Positions 9,123-17,941 of a stretch of 64,000 bases of DNA are shown piece by piece. Source of the stretch: Mycobacterium sp. ACS1612. Its GTDB lineage: Bacteria; Actinomycetota; Actinomycetes; Mycobacteriales; Mycobacteriaceae. How positions within the stretch are numbered: position 1 is the first letter of the stretch; each line of letters starts with the position of its first letter. Below the pieces are notes generated by a model that did no database searches, was not told the DNA's origin, and saw nothing but the letters and a program-made list of their open reading frames with translations. The stretch is from contig NZ_LZHZ01000007.1 of NCBI RefSeq assembly GCF_001667505.1, positions 1 through 64,000 of the forward strand, written 5' to 3'. The translations under genes were made by a program, and so were the position numbers.

Positions 9123-9907
9123 ACTTTCTGCAACAAGCACTTTCGTTCATCTTCACCGCGGCCAACTGGGAAGGTCCCGCAGGCCTGACCGCACGCATCC
9201 TCGAGCACCTGCAATACACCGTCGTCGCGGTCCTCTTCTCGGCGCTGATCGCCGTGCCGATCGGGATGCTGATCGGGCACACCGGCCGCGGCACCTTCCT
9301 GGTGGTCACCGGCGTCAACGCGCTTCGCGCCCTACCGACGCTGGGTGTGCTGTTGCTGGGCGTGCTGCTGTGGGGGCTTGGCCTGATCCCGCCGACCGTG
9401 GCGCTGATGCTGCTCGGCATCCCGCCGCTGTTGGCAGGGACGTACTCCGGGATCGCGAACGTGGATCCGCTGGTGGTCGACGCGGCCAGGTCGATGGGGA
9501 TGACGGAGTCCCGGGTACTGCTGCGGGTCGAGGTGCCGAACGCGATGCCGCTGATCCTCAGTGGGCTGCGCACGGCGACGCTGCAGATCGTCGCGACCGC
9601 GACCGTCGCCGCGTACGCGAGCCTCGGCGGGCTGGGGCGGTACCTGATCGACGGGATCAAGGTGCGGGAGTTCTATCTCGCCTTGGTCGGCGCGCTCATG
9701 GTCACCGCGCTGGCGTTGATTCTCGACGCCGTGCTCGCGTTCGCGGTCTGGCTGTCTGTGCCAGGGACCGGCCGGTTGCAGGGGCGTCGGAAGATGCCGC
9801 AACCGCTGCTCGGCGACGAGGTCGCGCTCGAGTCCGGACGGCGTCCCGAAAGCACTTCGGTAGCCCGCTACGAACGAGGCGATCCTTCGCCTACGGTAGA
9901 GGTATGA
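9119..9907 (+). CDS. proZ: Osmoprotectant ABC transporter permease
   Basis: 262 residues from the ATG at 9119, overlapping the proW stop by 4 bases; in-frame upstream codons lie inside proW. Six hydrophobic helices and the EAA loop VVDAARSMGMTESRVLLRVE are visible. The C-terminal 50 residues are hydrophilic and probably cytoplasmic. It pairs with ProW as the second permease half. The ATGA overlap with the next gene suggests the operon continues into the glycolipid-binding protein. Confidence 0.9.
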   Translation: MNFLQQALSFIFTAANWEGPAGLTARILEHLQYTVVAVLFSALIAVPIGMLIGHTGRGTFLVVTGVNALRALPTLGVLLLGVLLWGLGLIPPTVALMLLGIPPLLAGTYSGIANVDPLVVDAARSMGMTESRVLLRVEVPNAMPLILSGLRTATLQIVATATVAAYASLGGLGRYLIDGIKVREFYLALVGALMVTALALILDAVLAFAVWLSVPGTGRLQGRRKMPQPLLGDEVALESGRRPESTSVARYERGDPSPTVEV

Positions 9908-10527
9908 GTGACGGTCGCTCTGAGGAGATGGATAGCGCCCGCGGGAGCGAGGAGCGAAAGGCGTCGTGGCCGCGAACCCTGACGTGGCGCGCCCATGACG
10001 TCCCGAGGATGGAATCCGTCCGGGTTCAGCTGTCGGGCAAGCGGATCAAGGCGCACGGCAGGATCGTTGCCGCGGCCACGCCGTCGCATCCGGCGTTCTC
10101 GGCCTCCTATGACTTGGTCACCGACGAGGGAGGCGGCACCAAGCGGCTGTCGCTGACCGTGACGCTCGCCGCACGCGAACGTCAACTGTCGATCGCGCGC
10201 GACGAGGAGAACATGTGGCTGGTGCAGCAGCACACCGGTGAGACAAAACGCGCCGCCTACGAAGGCGCGCTCGACGTCGACGTGATCTTCAGCCCGTTCT
10301 TCAACGCGCTGCCGATCCGGCGCACCGGGCTTTATCAGCGCAGCGACTCGATCAACTGTCCGGTGGTATACGTGCGGTTGCCCGAACTGTCGGTGGAGCC
10401 CTCTGTCATCACCTACAGCAGCGCGCCCGACGGGATCAAGCTGCATTCGCCGGTCGCCGAGACCACCATCACGGTCGACGAGGACGGTTTCATCCTCGAC
10501 TACCCAGGGTTGGCAGAGCGGATCTGA
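9904..10527 (+). CDS. Putative glycolipid-binding family protein
   Basis: 207 residues from the ATG at 9904, overlapping proZ by 4 bases. After a charged, low-complexity N-terminus of about 30 residues (possibly not all translated) comes an all-beta domain starting [12 protein letters not shown], with [19 protein letters not shown] and [17 protein letters not shown], the pattern of the Pfam Glycolipid_bind family. No signal peptide. The M. tuberculosis counterpart by position is Rv3755c. The last 38 bases overlap the convergent tyrA gene. Confidence 0.75.
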   Translation: MSDGRSEEMDSARGSEERKASWPRTLTWRAHDVPRMESVRVQLSGKRIKAHGRIVAAATPSHPAFSASYDLVTDEGGGTKRLSLTVTLAARERQLSIARDEENMWLVQQHTGETKRAAYEGALDVDVIFSPFFNALPIRRTGLYQRSDSINCPVVYVRLPELSVEPSVITYSSAPDGIKLHSPVAETTITVDEDGFILDYPGLAERI

Positions 10528-11449
10528 TTACGCCGCCGGCCCGGCCCGCCGCGGCGAGTTCTTCGCGCCAGTTCTCGTCGCCGATCACGACGGTGACGAT
10601 GTCGGGCCTACTGAAGCTGTCGTAGCGGACGCGGGCGGCATGCCCCGATTCGACGAGGTCGGTCAGCGGGTTCTCCGCGGCCAACGCGTCGCGCGCCTGG
10701 CCGAGCAGGGCGAGCGTGCGTTCCAGTGCGGGCAGCAATTCGTCGGCGTTGGCCTCGCACATGGCGCGGACGAGGTCGGGCGCGGTGCCCGCGACCCGGG
10801 TGCTGTCGCGGAACGACCCTGCCGCCAATGCGAACGCCAACGGGACCTCACCCGCGGTGATCGCCAGCGCCTCGGCCAGCAGATGCGGAAGGTGCGAGAT
10901 CGTGGCTGCGGCCGCGTCGTGCTCGTCGGAGCGAGCCGGGACGATGACGGATCCACACTCCAGCGCCAGGTTCATCACCAGCGCCCAGATGTCGGGGTCG
11001 ACGTGGTCGTCGACGGCGATCACCCATGGCGCGCCCACGAAGAGGCGGGCGTCGCCGGCCGCCCATCCGGAGTGTGCGGTCCCGGTCATCGGGTGGCCGC
11101 CGACAAAGCGGTCGAGTAGTCCGAACGAACGGACCTCGTCCAGCACGCAACTCTTCACGCTGGTCACATCGGTCAACGGGCAATCTGGCGCGGTGTCGCG
11201 GACGCGGGCCAGCATCGCGGGTAACGCAGGCACCGGCACGGCGAGCACGATCAGGGCGTTGCTAGCAGCGGCCCGGGCCAACGCTTCGTCGAGGTTCTCG
11301 GTGGCGTCGAAGCCGTCGAACTTCGCCGCCTGCACCCCGTCAATCGAGCGGTTGTACCCGAAGACCTCACGCCCGGCGGCAGCGGCGGCCCGCATCACCG
11401 AGCCCCCGATCAACCCGAGCCCCACCACACAAATCGGTGTGTTCGTCAC
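10490..11449 (-). CDS. tyrA: Prephenate dehydrogenase
   Basis: 319 residues from the GTG at 11449 (GTGACGAACACACCG); an upstream start at 11467 would add six residues. The NAD-binding motif VGLGLIGGS sits at the N-terminus, and the substrate-site segment [13 protein letters not shown] near residue 115 is typical of prephenate/arogenate dehydrogenases. It oxidatively decarboxylates prephenate to 4-hydroxyphenylpyruvate in tyrosine synthesis. No ACT domain is apparent. It overlaps the convergent gene at its 3' end by 38 bases. Confidence 0.92.
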   Translation of the reverse strand: MTNTPICVVGLGLIGGSVMRAAAAAGREVFGYNRSIDGVQAAKFDGFDATENLDEALARAAASNALIVLAVPVPALPAMLARVRDTAPDCPLTDVTSVKSCVLDEVRSFGLLDRFVGGHPMTGTAHSGWAAGDARLFVGAPWVIAVDDHVDPDIWALVMNLALECGSVIVPARSDEHDAAAATISHLPHLLAEALAITAGEVPLAFALAAGSFRDSTRVAGTAPDLVRAMCEANADELLPALERTLALLGQARDALAAENPLTDLVESGHAARVRYDSFSRPDIVTVVIGDENWREELAAAGRAGGVIRSALPTLGSRG

Positions 11450-11543
11450 CTTGCAAGGTTGGCACACGAACCGCGTCGCCCGACGTCAGCCTTGGTCTTC
11501 CAGTGCTGGTAAAGCCCCGACCTCGGGACTACCGTTACCCCTC

Positions 11544-12053
11544 ATGGGAGCACAGGGTGCACCGGCGGCAGACATGCCCGACGGGTTCGGGGTTGCCGTC
11601 GTCCGCGAGGACGGCAAGTGGCGCTGTTCGGCCATGCGCAAGGCCGCGTTGAACAGCCTGGCCGCAGCGGAGAACGAACTGCGCGAATTGCGTAGCGCTG
11701 GTGCTGTTTTCGGCCTACTGGACGTCGACGACGAATTCTTCGTGATCGTACGGCCGGCGCCAGCGGGAACCAGGCTGTTCCTGTCGGACGCGACGGCCGC
11801 GCTCGATTACGACATCGCTGCCGAGGTGCTGGAGAAACTCGACAACGACATATCACCGGAGGAACTCGAAGAGGCCGACCCGTTCGAGGAGGGCGACCTC
11901 GGCCTGCTTTCCGACGTGGGTCTGCCGGAGGCGGTGCTGGGCGTCATCCTCGACGAATCCGACCTCTACGCCGACGAGCAGTTGGGCCGCATCGCGCGGG
12001 AGATGGGCTTCGCGGACGAGTTGTCGGCGGTGCTGGACCGTCTCGGTCGGTGA
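11544..12053 (+). CDS. tRNA adenosine deaminase-associated protein
   Basis: 169 residues, acidic (many Glu/Asp, e.g. EELEEADPFEEGDLG). The N-terminal half (FGVAVVREDGKWRCSAM, then GAVFGLLDVDDEFFVIVRP) matches the actinobacterial family annotated as tRNA adenosine deaminase-associated, always found directly before tadA. Molecular role unknown. The ATG at 11544 follows a gap of about 95 bases from the divergent tyrA start; tadA starts 22 bases downstream. Confidence 0.85.
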   Translation: MGAQGAPAADMPDGFGVAVVREDGKWRCSAMRKAALNSLAAAENELRELRSAGAVFGLLDVDDEFFVIVRPAPAGTRLFLSDATAALDYDIAAEVLEKLDNDISPEELEEADPFEEGDLGLLSDVGLPEAVLGVILDESDLYADEQLGRIAREMGFADELSAVLDRLGR

Positions 12054-12075
12054 ACCGACCAACAGGCTGGGGTCG

Positions 12076-12534
12076 GTGAAATCCGACGAGGACCTGATCA
12101 GGGTTGCGTTGGAGGCCGCGGGCGCCGCGGGGCCTCGCGATGTGCCGATCGGGGCGGTGATCGTCGCTGCGGATGGCACCGAACTCGCGCGGGCGGCCAA
12201 CATGCGCGAAGAGTCCGGCGACCCCACCGCGCACGCAGAGATCCTCGCGTTACGTGCGGCGGCGTCCGCGCTCGGCGACGGCTGGCGTTTGGAAGGCGCC
12301 ACGCTGGCGGTCACGGTCGAACCCTGCACAATGTGTGCCGGTGCGCTGGTGATGGCGCGGGTGGAGCGGTTGGTGTTCGGTGCGTGGGAACCGAAGACGG
12401 GTGCGGTCGGGTCGCTGTGGGACGTGGTGCGTGACCGTCGGCTGACGCATCGGCCAGAAGTGCGCGGCGGGGTGCTGTCGGACGAATGCGCGGCGCCGCT
12501 GGAGGCGTTCTTCGCGCGACAGCGATCGGATTAG
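12076..12534 (+). CDS. tadA: tRNA-specific adenosine(34) deaminase
   Basis: 152 residues from a GTG. Zinc and catalytic motifs of the cytidine deaminase fold are intact: HAE (THAHAEILALR region) with catalytic Glu, and PCTMCAGA providing two Cys ligands. Converts A34 to inosine in the wobble position of tRNA-Arg(ACG), needed to read CGN codons. It ends with a 4-base overlap with the convergent flavin oxidoreductase gene. Confidence 0.93.
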   Translation: MKSDEDLIRVALEAAGAAGPRDVPIGAVIVAADGTELARAANMREESGDPTAHAEILALRAAASALGDGWRLEGATLAVTVEPCTMCAGALVMARVERLVFGAWEPKTGAVGSLWDVVRDRRLTHRPEVRGGVLSDECAAPLEAFFARQRSD

Positions 12535-13466
12535 CCGAGCCGAGATCCGCTGTCGCGCAACACGTTTTCGATCTCCGACCAAGTCTGCTTGACGATCTGC
12601 GCCGCAGGCTGCAGGTCGATGATCCGCGACGACACCTGGCCGGTGTTGGCGACGCTGACGTCCATGTCGCCGTCGAAGTAGAGGTCGGTGATCCGGCCGA
12701 GCAGTTGTACGTCGGGGTCGTTGGCGGCCACCCGGGCGGCCAGGCCGGTGCGCAGTACCCGCATGGTCGGATTGCCGGGGATGTCGAGCATCACGGTGCC
12801 GTCGTCGGCGGCGGCCATGATGGCGTTCTTGAAGTTGGCGTGCACGGCGGCCTCGTGGCTGGCGAGCATGCGGGTGCCCATTTGAACGCCTTCGGCGCCG
12901 AGTACGACGGCGGCGGCCGCCGACCGGGCGTCGCAGATGCCGCCCGCCGCGATGATCGGCAGGTCGACCTCGTCCGCGACGAGGGGGAGCAGTACCAGCG
13001 TCGACGCGCCGAGGGCAGATTTGAACCCGCCGCCTTCGACACCCTCGACCACCAGAGCGTCGACGCCCGCGCACGCAGCTTTCTTCGCGCCCTTCAGCGA
13101 TCCCACGACGTGGACGACGATCATGCCGGCGTCGTGGAGTCGGGCGGTGAACAGTGCGGGGTCGCCCGCGGAGGTGAAAACGTGGCGCACCTCGGCTGCG
13201 ACCAGTTCGTCGACGATCGACGGATCGCGTTTCCAGCCCTGGATCATCAGGTTGGCCGCCACCGGGCGGTCGGTGAGTTCGCGCACCCGGTGCAGGTCGG
13301 CGCGGCCCTCGGGGGTCAGCGTCTCGATCATGCCGAGGCCGCCGCCCTCGGAAACGGCCGCAGCCAGTTCGGCCCTCGCGATGTAGGTCATCGGTGCCTG
13401 GACGACGGGATAATCGACGCCGAGCAGGGCCTGGATCCGGTTGGTCACGACCTGATTCTCTGCCAC
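12531..13466 (-). CDS. Nitronate monooxygenase / NAD(P)H-dependent flavin oxidoreductase
   Basis: 311 residues, TIM-barrel FMN family. Seen: the N-terminal PVVQAPMTYIARAELAAAVS, GGLGMIETL, and the phosphate-binding segment AAGGICDARSAAAAVVLGAE followed by GVQMGTRML. The family includes nitronate monooxygenases and 2-nitropropane dioxygenase-like enzymes, which oxidise alkyl nitronates or reduce unknown acceptors with FMN. Exact substrate unclear. The gene ends at tadA and begins about 50 bases from the tRNA-Ser. Confidence 0.85.
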   Translation of the reverse strand: MAENQVVTNRIQALLGVDYPVVQAPMTYIARAELAAAVSEGGGLGMIETLTPEGRADLHRVRELTDRPVAANLMIQGWKRDPSIVDELVAAEVRHVFTSAGDPALFTARLHDAGMIVVHVVGSLKGAKKAACAGVDALVVEGVEGGGFKSALGASTLVLLPLVADEVDLPIIAAGGICDARSAAAAVVLGAEGVQMGTRMLASHEAAVHANFKNAIMAAADDGTVMLDIPGNPTMRVLRTGLAARVAANDPDVQLLGRITDLYFDGDMDVSVANTGQVSSRIIDLQPAAQIVKQTWSEIENVLRDSGSRLG

Positions 13467-13517
13467 CGCACCGAAGCGATTGGATCAGCACCGCGGTAGG
13501 CCGGTAAGCTGCCACGC

Positions 13518-13608
13518 GGTGGCGTGTCCGAGCGGCCTAAGGAGCACGCCTCGAAAGCGTGTGACGGGTAACCCCCGTCCGAGGGTTCAAATCCCTCCGC
13601 CACCGCCA
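13518..13608 (+). tRNA. tRNA-Ser (CGA)
   Basis: Acceptor stem GGTGGCG pairs with CGCCACC, followed by discriminator G and an encoded CCA. The D arm, long variable arm (GACGGGTAACCCCCGTC) and T arm GGGTTCAAATCCC are all present. The anticodon loop CTCGAAA gives anticodon CGA at 13552-13554. The variable arm is that of a class II tRNA, as required for serine. It marks the left edge of a stretch with accessory genes and gene remnants. Confidence 0.97.
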
Positions 13609-14031
13609 TAGCCCTCTCTGCCTGCGATAGAGGTAAGGGGCCATTCTGTGATTGCTGACCGTCCGTTCTGCTCGCCCGCTGCCCACACTCACCGGTGAGT
13701 ACGAGTTGTTAAGAGTGAGCGCGTCAGCCTCGGCATTGCCTCTGGGGAGGCCTCCTGGGACCGAACTAACCTTGCGCCGCTGCAGATTCGGACAGTGACT
13801 TCACCAGAAGTCCGTTGGTGTTCTCGCGAATTCATGCAACGGCACCAACGCGATCTCTGCAGCCGGGCCCGACAGTGGAAACGCATCGGCAGAACCGCGG
13901 GTTGAGTACAGTGCGGTTGCAGCGGCAGTCCTGATCCCTCGCTGCTGTCGCCTCTCATCCAGGCCCACAAACGTTCGAGAGAACTCCTATCCGACGGAAA
14001 GTGCCAAGTCCCCAGGATCGAGGTCAGCACC
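13609..14031. other. 423-bp stretch without a convincing gene
   Basis: No reading frame here has a plausible start, ribosome site and recognisable protein. The base composition is slightly lower in GC than the flanks. A long leftward frame across it is the shadow of the transporter gene to the right. I looked for a copy of the tRNA 3' end that would mark an integrated element and found none nearby. Confidence 0.5.
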
Positions 14032-14886
14032 ATGATGGCCGTCCTGCAGCACGCCGTGCCAATCGCGACCCTGATTTTTGTCGTGTCGAGCATGGTGGCG
14101 ATGGGTCTGAGCCTCAGGATCAGCGAGATCACCGCTCCGCTGCGCAATCTGCGCCTCGTCGGCCTGTCGCTGCTAGCCAATTTCGTACTCATGCCCGCCG
14201 TCGCTGTGCTGCTGGCGAAGGTGCTGCGTCTCGATGAACCCTTTGGCGTCGGCTTGTTGCTGCTCGGCGCCGCCGCAGGGGCACCATTCCTACCCAAATT
14301 GGCCCAGATCGCCAGGGGGGACCTTGCATTCGCGGTCGCGTTGATGGTGATGCTCATGGTCATCACCGTCGGCTATCTCCCGCTCGTGCTGCCCCTGCTG
14401 CTGCCGGGCGTGTCGGTCAACCCAGGACAGATCGCCCGTTCTCTAATCGTGTTGATGCTTCTACCGTTGGCTGTTGCGCTTGCGGTCAACGCCAAACTGC
14501 CCCGTGCCGCCGCGGCAGCCAAACCCTGGTGTGACCGGTTGTCCAGCCTCGGTCTCGTCGCCGTGGTGGTGCTGCTGGTAGTGGTCAACTTCCAGAACGT
14601 GCTCTCGGTGTTTGGTACCCGCGCCATCCTGGCCGGACTGTTGTTCGTCGCAATCGGCTACGGCGCCGGGTGGGCGCTGGGCGGGCCAGCTGCCGGCACC
14701 CGGCCCGTGCTGGGATTGGGCACCGCCCAACGCAACATCGCCGCCGCCCTGGTAGTCGGCGGACAAAGCTTCGACAATCCCAGCGTGGTGGTCATGGTGG
14801 TGGTCGTGGCCATCGTCAGCCTGCTGCTCCTGTTGCCGTTGTCTCGACGACTGGCCCGCACCCCCGCCGCTGGCGACCCCGCCTAG
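14032..14886 (+). CDS. BASS-type (bile acid:sodium symporter family) transporter
   Basis: 284 residues (a second Met follows at once), nearly all hydrophobic, with about nine transmembrane helices. The segment LGLGTAQRNIAAALVVGGQ near residue 225 resembles the GxxTxQR/N region conserved in SBF/BASS proteins, and ending helices are followed by a short polar tail. Likely sodium-coupled transport of an organic anion across the inner membrane; the substrate is unknown. It lies between the tRNA-Ser and a decayed TetR gene that may once have regulated it. Confidence 0.7.
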   Translation: MMAVLQHAVPIATLIFVVSSMVAMGLSLRISEITAPLRNLRLVGLSLLANFVLMPAVAVLLAKVLRLDEPFGVGLLLLGAAAGAPFLPKLAQIARGDLAFAVALMVMLMVITVGYLPLVLPLLLPGVSVNPGQIARSLIVLMLLPLAVALAVNAKLPRAAAAAKPWCDRLSSLGLVAVVVLLVVVNFQNVLSVFGTRAILAGLLFVAIGYGAGWALGGPAAGTRPVLGLGTAQRNIAAALVVGGQSFDNPSVVVMVVVVAIVSLLLLLPLSRRLARTPAAGDPA

Positions 14887-14984
14887 GCCCCGTCTGGCAA
14901 TGTCAGCCCAAGGCAGCGGCTCGCGCCGCCGCAAAAAGCCCCCGAGACAGCTCAACGCGTCTGAGGCGGCCACGATGTCGCTGA

Positions 14985-15137
14985 CCTCTCACGGGGTCAT
15001 TCACTCAATGGGAGAACATGATTCGCGACGGACTCAATGTCATCGCTGCGCGTGGCGAACTACCTCCCGAGACGGACGTCGAGTCGATCGTCCTCGCCAT
15101 GCTGGTAGCCATCCAGGAAGGCCTTCTCTTGAGTCAG
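14985..15137 (+). pseudogene. TetR-family regulator, C-terminal remnant
   Basis: The frame reads WENMIRDGLNVIAARGEL and then PETDVESIVLAMLVAIQEGL before leaving the family pattern at LLLSQ. This is the usual ending of a TetR ligand-binding domain (basic helix, ARGEL, then a hydrophobic last helix). There is no N-terminal DNA-binding part and a TGA lies just upstream at 14982. The right end runs into the antisense of the histidine kinase gene, so the remnant has been cut on both sides. Confidence 0.6.
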
Positions 15138-16235
15138 CCCGCGGTAGGGCAGACCGATACTGATGGTGCAGCCCGTCCCGTGTCCTTCGCTGTGGGCCTC
15201 GATGTGCCCGCCGTGCGCTTCGACGAGCGCCTTGGCGATCGACAGGCCGATGCCCGCACCGCCCTGCCTGCGGTCGCGGGCGGAGTCGACCCGGTAAAAC
15301 CGGTCGAACAGCCGGCCGAGATGCTCGGGCGCAACGCCATCTCCGGTGTCGGACACGGCGATGACGAGTTCCTCGTCGTTGTCGAACATCAGCACGCTGA
15401 CCTCGCCACCCGCGCCGGTATGGCGCAGCGCGTTGTCGAGCAGGTTGCTCAGCACCTGTGCGAGCCGTTCGGGGTCAGCCCACAGCTTCGGCAGCCCGGC
15501 CGTGGTCTGCGCACGCAGCGCCACCCCCTTGGCGGTGTACCGAGGCGCGAATGCCGACACCGCCGAAGAGACCAGCTCCGCCGGTGATGTCCAGACGGCG
15601 TCGATGAACGTCGTGCGCAGTTCGGCGACAGCCAGCGACGTCACGTCAACACTGAACCGGGTCAGACGGCGCGTCTGATCACGCAGTGTGGCAATGGTTT
15701 CCGCGTCCAGGGGTTGGACTCCGTCCTCGAGCGCTTCCATGTATGCCTCGAGCACCGAGACCGGCGTCCTAATCTCATGCGCCAGATCGGCCAGCATCTG
15801 CCGGCGCGTGTCTTCCGCGGCACCGAGCCGCTGTGCCATCGTGTTGAATGCGGCGGCGACTGCGTCGAACTCCTTCCCAAGCCCGGGCGCCGGAACGGCA
15901 ATAGCGTAGTGCCCGTTCGCAACTGCCGACGCTGCGCGCGAAAGCGCGGTCGCCGAGCGGTGTACCCGCCTGCTCAGGTAATAGCTCAGCGACAGCGTCG
16001 CCAGCGCCGACACCGCCAAGGCGATGCCGACCGATAACGCGGTCGCATCACGGAAGGCGCGTTCGTACGGATGAACGCCGTTGAGCCCCGGGACGACCGC
16101 TTGATCCATCAGGCGGCGGATCATCGGCGGCCCGATGGCCATCGCCACGACGGTGGTTGTCGCCATCCCTGCGATCACCACAACCAGAATGGTCACCAGC
16201 ACACGCAGTCCGATACCATGACGGCTCGGCATCAT
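15060..16235 (-). CDS. Two-component sensor histidine kinase
   Basis: 391 residues from ATG at 16235, overlapping the regulator stop (ATGATGA). Domains in order: transmembrane helix (about residues 10-32), periplasmic segment of about 45 residues, second helix, HAMP, HisKA with phospho-accepting His in LADLAHEIRTPVSVLEAY, then HATPase with N box NLLDNALRHTG, DTGDGV and GAGIGLSIAKA. The catalytic part should end near GLPY; the last 25 or so residues, LTQEKAFLDGYQHGEDDRL and on, are read from the opposite strand of the TetR remnant and look like an acquired tail. Signal unknown. Confidence 0.88.
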   Translation of the reverse strand: MMPSRHGIGLRVLVTILVVVIAGMATTTVVAMAIGPPMIRRLMDQAVVPGLNGVHPYERAFRDATALSVGIALAVSALATLSLSYYLSRRVHRSATALSRAASAVANGHYAIAVPAPGLGKEFDAVAAAFNTMAQRLGAAEDTRRQMLADLAHEIRTPVSVLEAYMEALEDGVQPLDAETIATLRDQTRRLTRFSVDVTSLAVAELRTTFIDAVWTSPAELVSSAVSAFAPRYTAKGVALRAQTTAGLPKLWADPERLAQVLSNLLDNALRHTGAGGEVSVLMFDNDEELVIAVSDTGDGVAPEHLGRLFDRFYRVDSARDRRQGGAGIGLSIAKALVEAHGGHIEAHSEGHGTGCTISIGLPYRGLTQEKAFLDGYQHGEDDRLDVRLGR

Positions 16236-16954
16236 CCCGCCCCCATCCGATACCCGACGCCGCGAACGGTGACGACGTAGCGTGGCGCCCCAGGGTCGTC
16301 GGCCAGCTTGCGACGCAGACGACCGACGTGGACATCGACCACGTTGTCGGCGCCGACCCACGCGTCGCCCCATACCGATTGCAGCAGTTGACCTCTGCTC
16401 CACACCACCCCCGGCCGCGCCGATAGCGTTGCCAGGATGTCGAATTCGGTTCGGGTGAGCATCACCGGTGAGCCGTCGAGATGCACTTCACGCGCGTCGA
16501 CGTTGATCTGCAGTGTGCCGAAGTGCCGCGGTGGGCTGATTGTTTCGATGTTCTTGTCCGGCGTGCGGCGCGGTCGCCGCATCATCGCTCGGACCCGGGC
16601 TACCAACTCGCGTGGGCTGAACGGCTTGGTGACGTAGTCGTCGGCGCCGACCGACAACCCCACGATGGTGTCGAGTTCCGTGTCGCGCGCGGTCAACATC
16701 ACCACGTAGGCATCGGAGAAGGCGCGAAGCTGCCTACACACCTCGACGCCGTCGACACCCGGCAGACCGATATCGAGAATGACCACATCGGGATCGGCCT
16801 CGCGTGCCAGATCCAACGCACGATGTCCGTCGTGGGCCAGGTGAACCTCGAACATCTCGCGCTTCAAATAGCCGGCGACGACGGAGGCAAGTGGCGCCTC
16901 GTCATCGACGACCAGCGCGCAAAGGCCCTGCGCTGGGGCCGCGTCAATGCTCAT
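16232..16954 (-). CDS. OmpR-family response regulator
   Basis: About 240 residues; ATG at 16954 chosen, GTG at 16960 possible. The receiver domain has the acidic pocket VVDDE, the phospho-accepting Asp in VVILDIGLPGVDG, and Lys in VTKPFSPREL. The C-terminal winged helix includes LTRTEFDILATLSARPG and VVDVHVGRLRRKLADDPG. It is cotranscribed with the kinase. Two direct repeats upstream (17017-17038) are a candidate binding site shared with the divergent DUF417 gene. Confidence 0.92.
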   Translation of the reverse strand: MSIDAAPAQGLCALVVDDEAPLASVVAGYLKREMFEVHLAHDGHRALDLAREADPDVVILDIGLPGVDGVEVCRQLRAFSDAYVVMLTARDTELDTIVGLSVGADDYVTKPFSPRELVARVRAMMRRPRRTPDKNIETISPPRHFGTLQINVDAREVHLDGSPVMLTRTEFDILATLSARPGVVWSRGQLLQSVWGDAWVGADNVVDVHVGRLRRKLADDPGAPRYVVTVRGVGYRMGAG

Positions 16955-17016
16955 ACCCACATACTGCCTGTGGATTTCGTCGTGAACTGGCTGGGAACGG
17001 CAGCGAGGGCACTTCT

Positions 17017-17038
17017 TCAGAGAATCGTCAGAAACTGA
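17017..17038. promoter_or_regulatory. Tandem 11-bp direct repeat, candidate OmpR-type operator
   Basis: TCAGAGAATCG is followed directly by TCAGAAACTGA. The 11-base period, one helical turn, is the layout bound by head-to-tail OmpR-family dimers. It sits between the divergent regulator gene and the DUF417 gene. Confidence 0.4.
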
Positions 17039-17075
17039 CTAATCAAACGTCATCGTGCGACGCCACGCTCGATGC

Positions 17076-17555
17076 ATGACCACCACTTCAACAGCCGCCA
17101 CGACACGTTTCGACAGAGTCCTGAGCGACGCAGGCCAGTTGATCACCCGGTACGGGTTGGTCGTCGTCCTGGCTTGGATCGGGTTCGGCAAATACGTGAA
17201 GATGGACGCCAAAGTGCTCATCCAGCACAGTCCGCTGATGAGTTGGATTTTCGACTTCCTGAGCCCGGTGGCAGTCGCGCGCGGGCTGGGCACGATGGAG
17301 ATCGTCGCCGCGGTGCTGATCGCCGTCGGGCCGCGTTGGCCTCGCGCCGCAGTTGTCGGAAGCGCGTTGGCTGTCGTGCTTTTCGTCGGCACGCTGAGCT
17401 TTCTGTTCTCCACGCCGGGTGTGGTGGTTGGCCACCTCGCGGGCGTGCCGGTGCTGTCGGCTCAACCGGGTCAATTTCTGCTCAAAGATCTGGTGCTGAT
17501 CGGAGTGGCCATTTGGACGTTGGGGGATTCGCTTCGCGCGAGGCGCACGCCATGA
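17076..17555 (+). CDS. DUF417 (YkgB-like) membrane protein
   Basis: 159 residues from the ATG at 17076. Four hydrophobic helices; the opening RYGLVVVLAWIGFGKYVKMD and the internal HSPLMSWIFDF fit the DUF417 family (E. coli YkgB/RclC), which is linked to stress responses such as reactive chlorine. It diverges from the two-component genes and may be their target. A hairpin lies just beyond its stop. Confidence 0.8.
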   Translation: MTTTSTAATTRFDRVLSDAGQLITRYGLVVVLAWIGFGKYVKMDAKVLIQHSPLMSWIFDFLSPVAVARGLGTMEIVAAVLIAVGPRWPRAAVVGSALAVVLFVGTLSFLFSTPGVVVGHLAGVPVLSAQPGQFLLKDLVLIGVAIWTLGDSLRARRTP

Positions 17556-17563
17556 CCAACTAG

Positions 17564-17621
17564 TGGCGCGGCCACTGCGGAAGTCCTTGCGCCGTCGGCG
17601 CCTTCCTGCGGTGGCCACGCC
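17564..17621. terminator. Imperfect inverted repeat between convergent genes
   Basis: GGCGCGGCCACTGCGGAAG on the left pairs imperfectly with CTTCCTGCGGTGGCCACGCC on the right around a 17-base loop. It lies between the DUF417 stop and the stop of the small protein on the other strand, so it could terminate both. No U run is present, as is common in mycobacteria. Confidence 0.45.
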
Positions 17622-17633
17622 CGCGGTGCGGGT

Positions 17634-17888
17634 CTAGTCCCCCGGAAGCCCTTGCTCTTCGGGCGGCAGCTTGGCCGGGCCGGTGATCGCCGGCTTGGCG
17701 AATGGGATCGGAGGGCGGTGGGGAGGCACCGTGGGCCCCTTGGTTGCAGCCGTAACGCCGACGTACACCCCTGCGGCCTGGTCCGTCGGCGCGGATTCGA
17801 ACTGCGCTGTGACGGCCGACAACATCGCGAATACGGCGACGGCGCAGCCGCCGAGAATCATCCTCGACAATTCCTTTTCCTGACTCAT
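17634..17888 (-). CDS. Small Pro-rich membrane or secreted protein
   Basis: 84 residues from the ATG at 17888, with GAGAG a few bases upstream; a longer start at 17957 would overlap the neighbouring gene. A single hydrophobic helix (MILGGCAVAVFAMLSAVTAQ) could be a signal or anchor. The C-terminal half is rich in Pro and Lys (VPPHRPPIPFAKPAITGP). Not recognised. Its upstream neighbour on the same strand is another small secreted protein. Confidence 0.55.
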   Translation of the reverse strand: MSQEKELSRMILGGCAVAVFAMLSAVTAQFESAPTDQAAGVYVGVTAATKGPTVPPHRPPIPFAKPAITGPAKLPPEEQGLPGD

Positions 17889-17941
17889 CTTCGCTCTCTT
17901 TCGTTTTGGTGATGTGATTGCTGTTCGCTGGTGTGCGTCAT

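Noticed and set aside
12250..13515. Leftward frame of about 420 codons over tadA and the flavin oxidoreductase
   Set aside because: Out-of-frame reading dominated by Arg; both real genes have intact catalytic motifs in other frames.
13689..14366. Leftward frame after the tRNA that could be a phage or insertion gene
   Set aside because: Half of it is antisense of the transporter gene and the rest shows no integrase or transposase motif.
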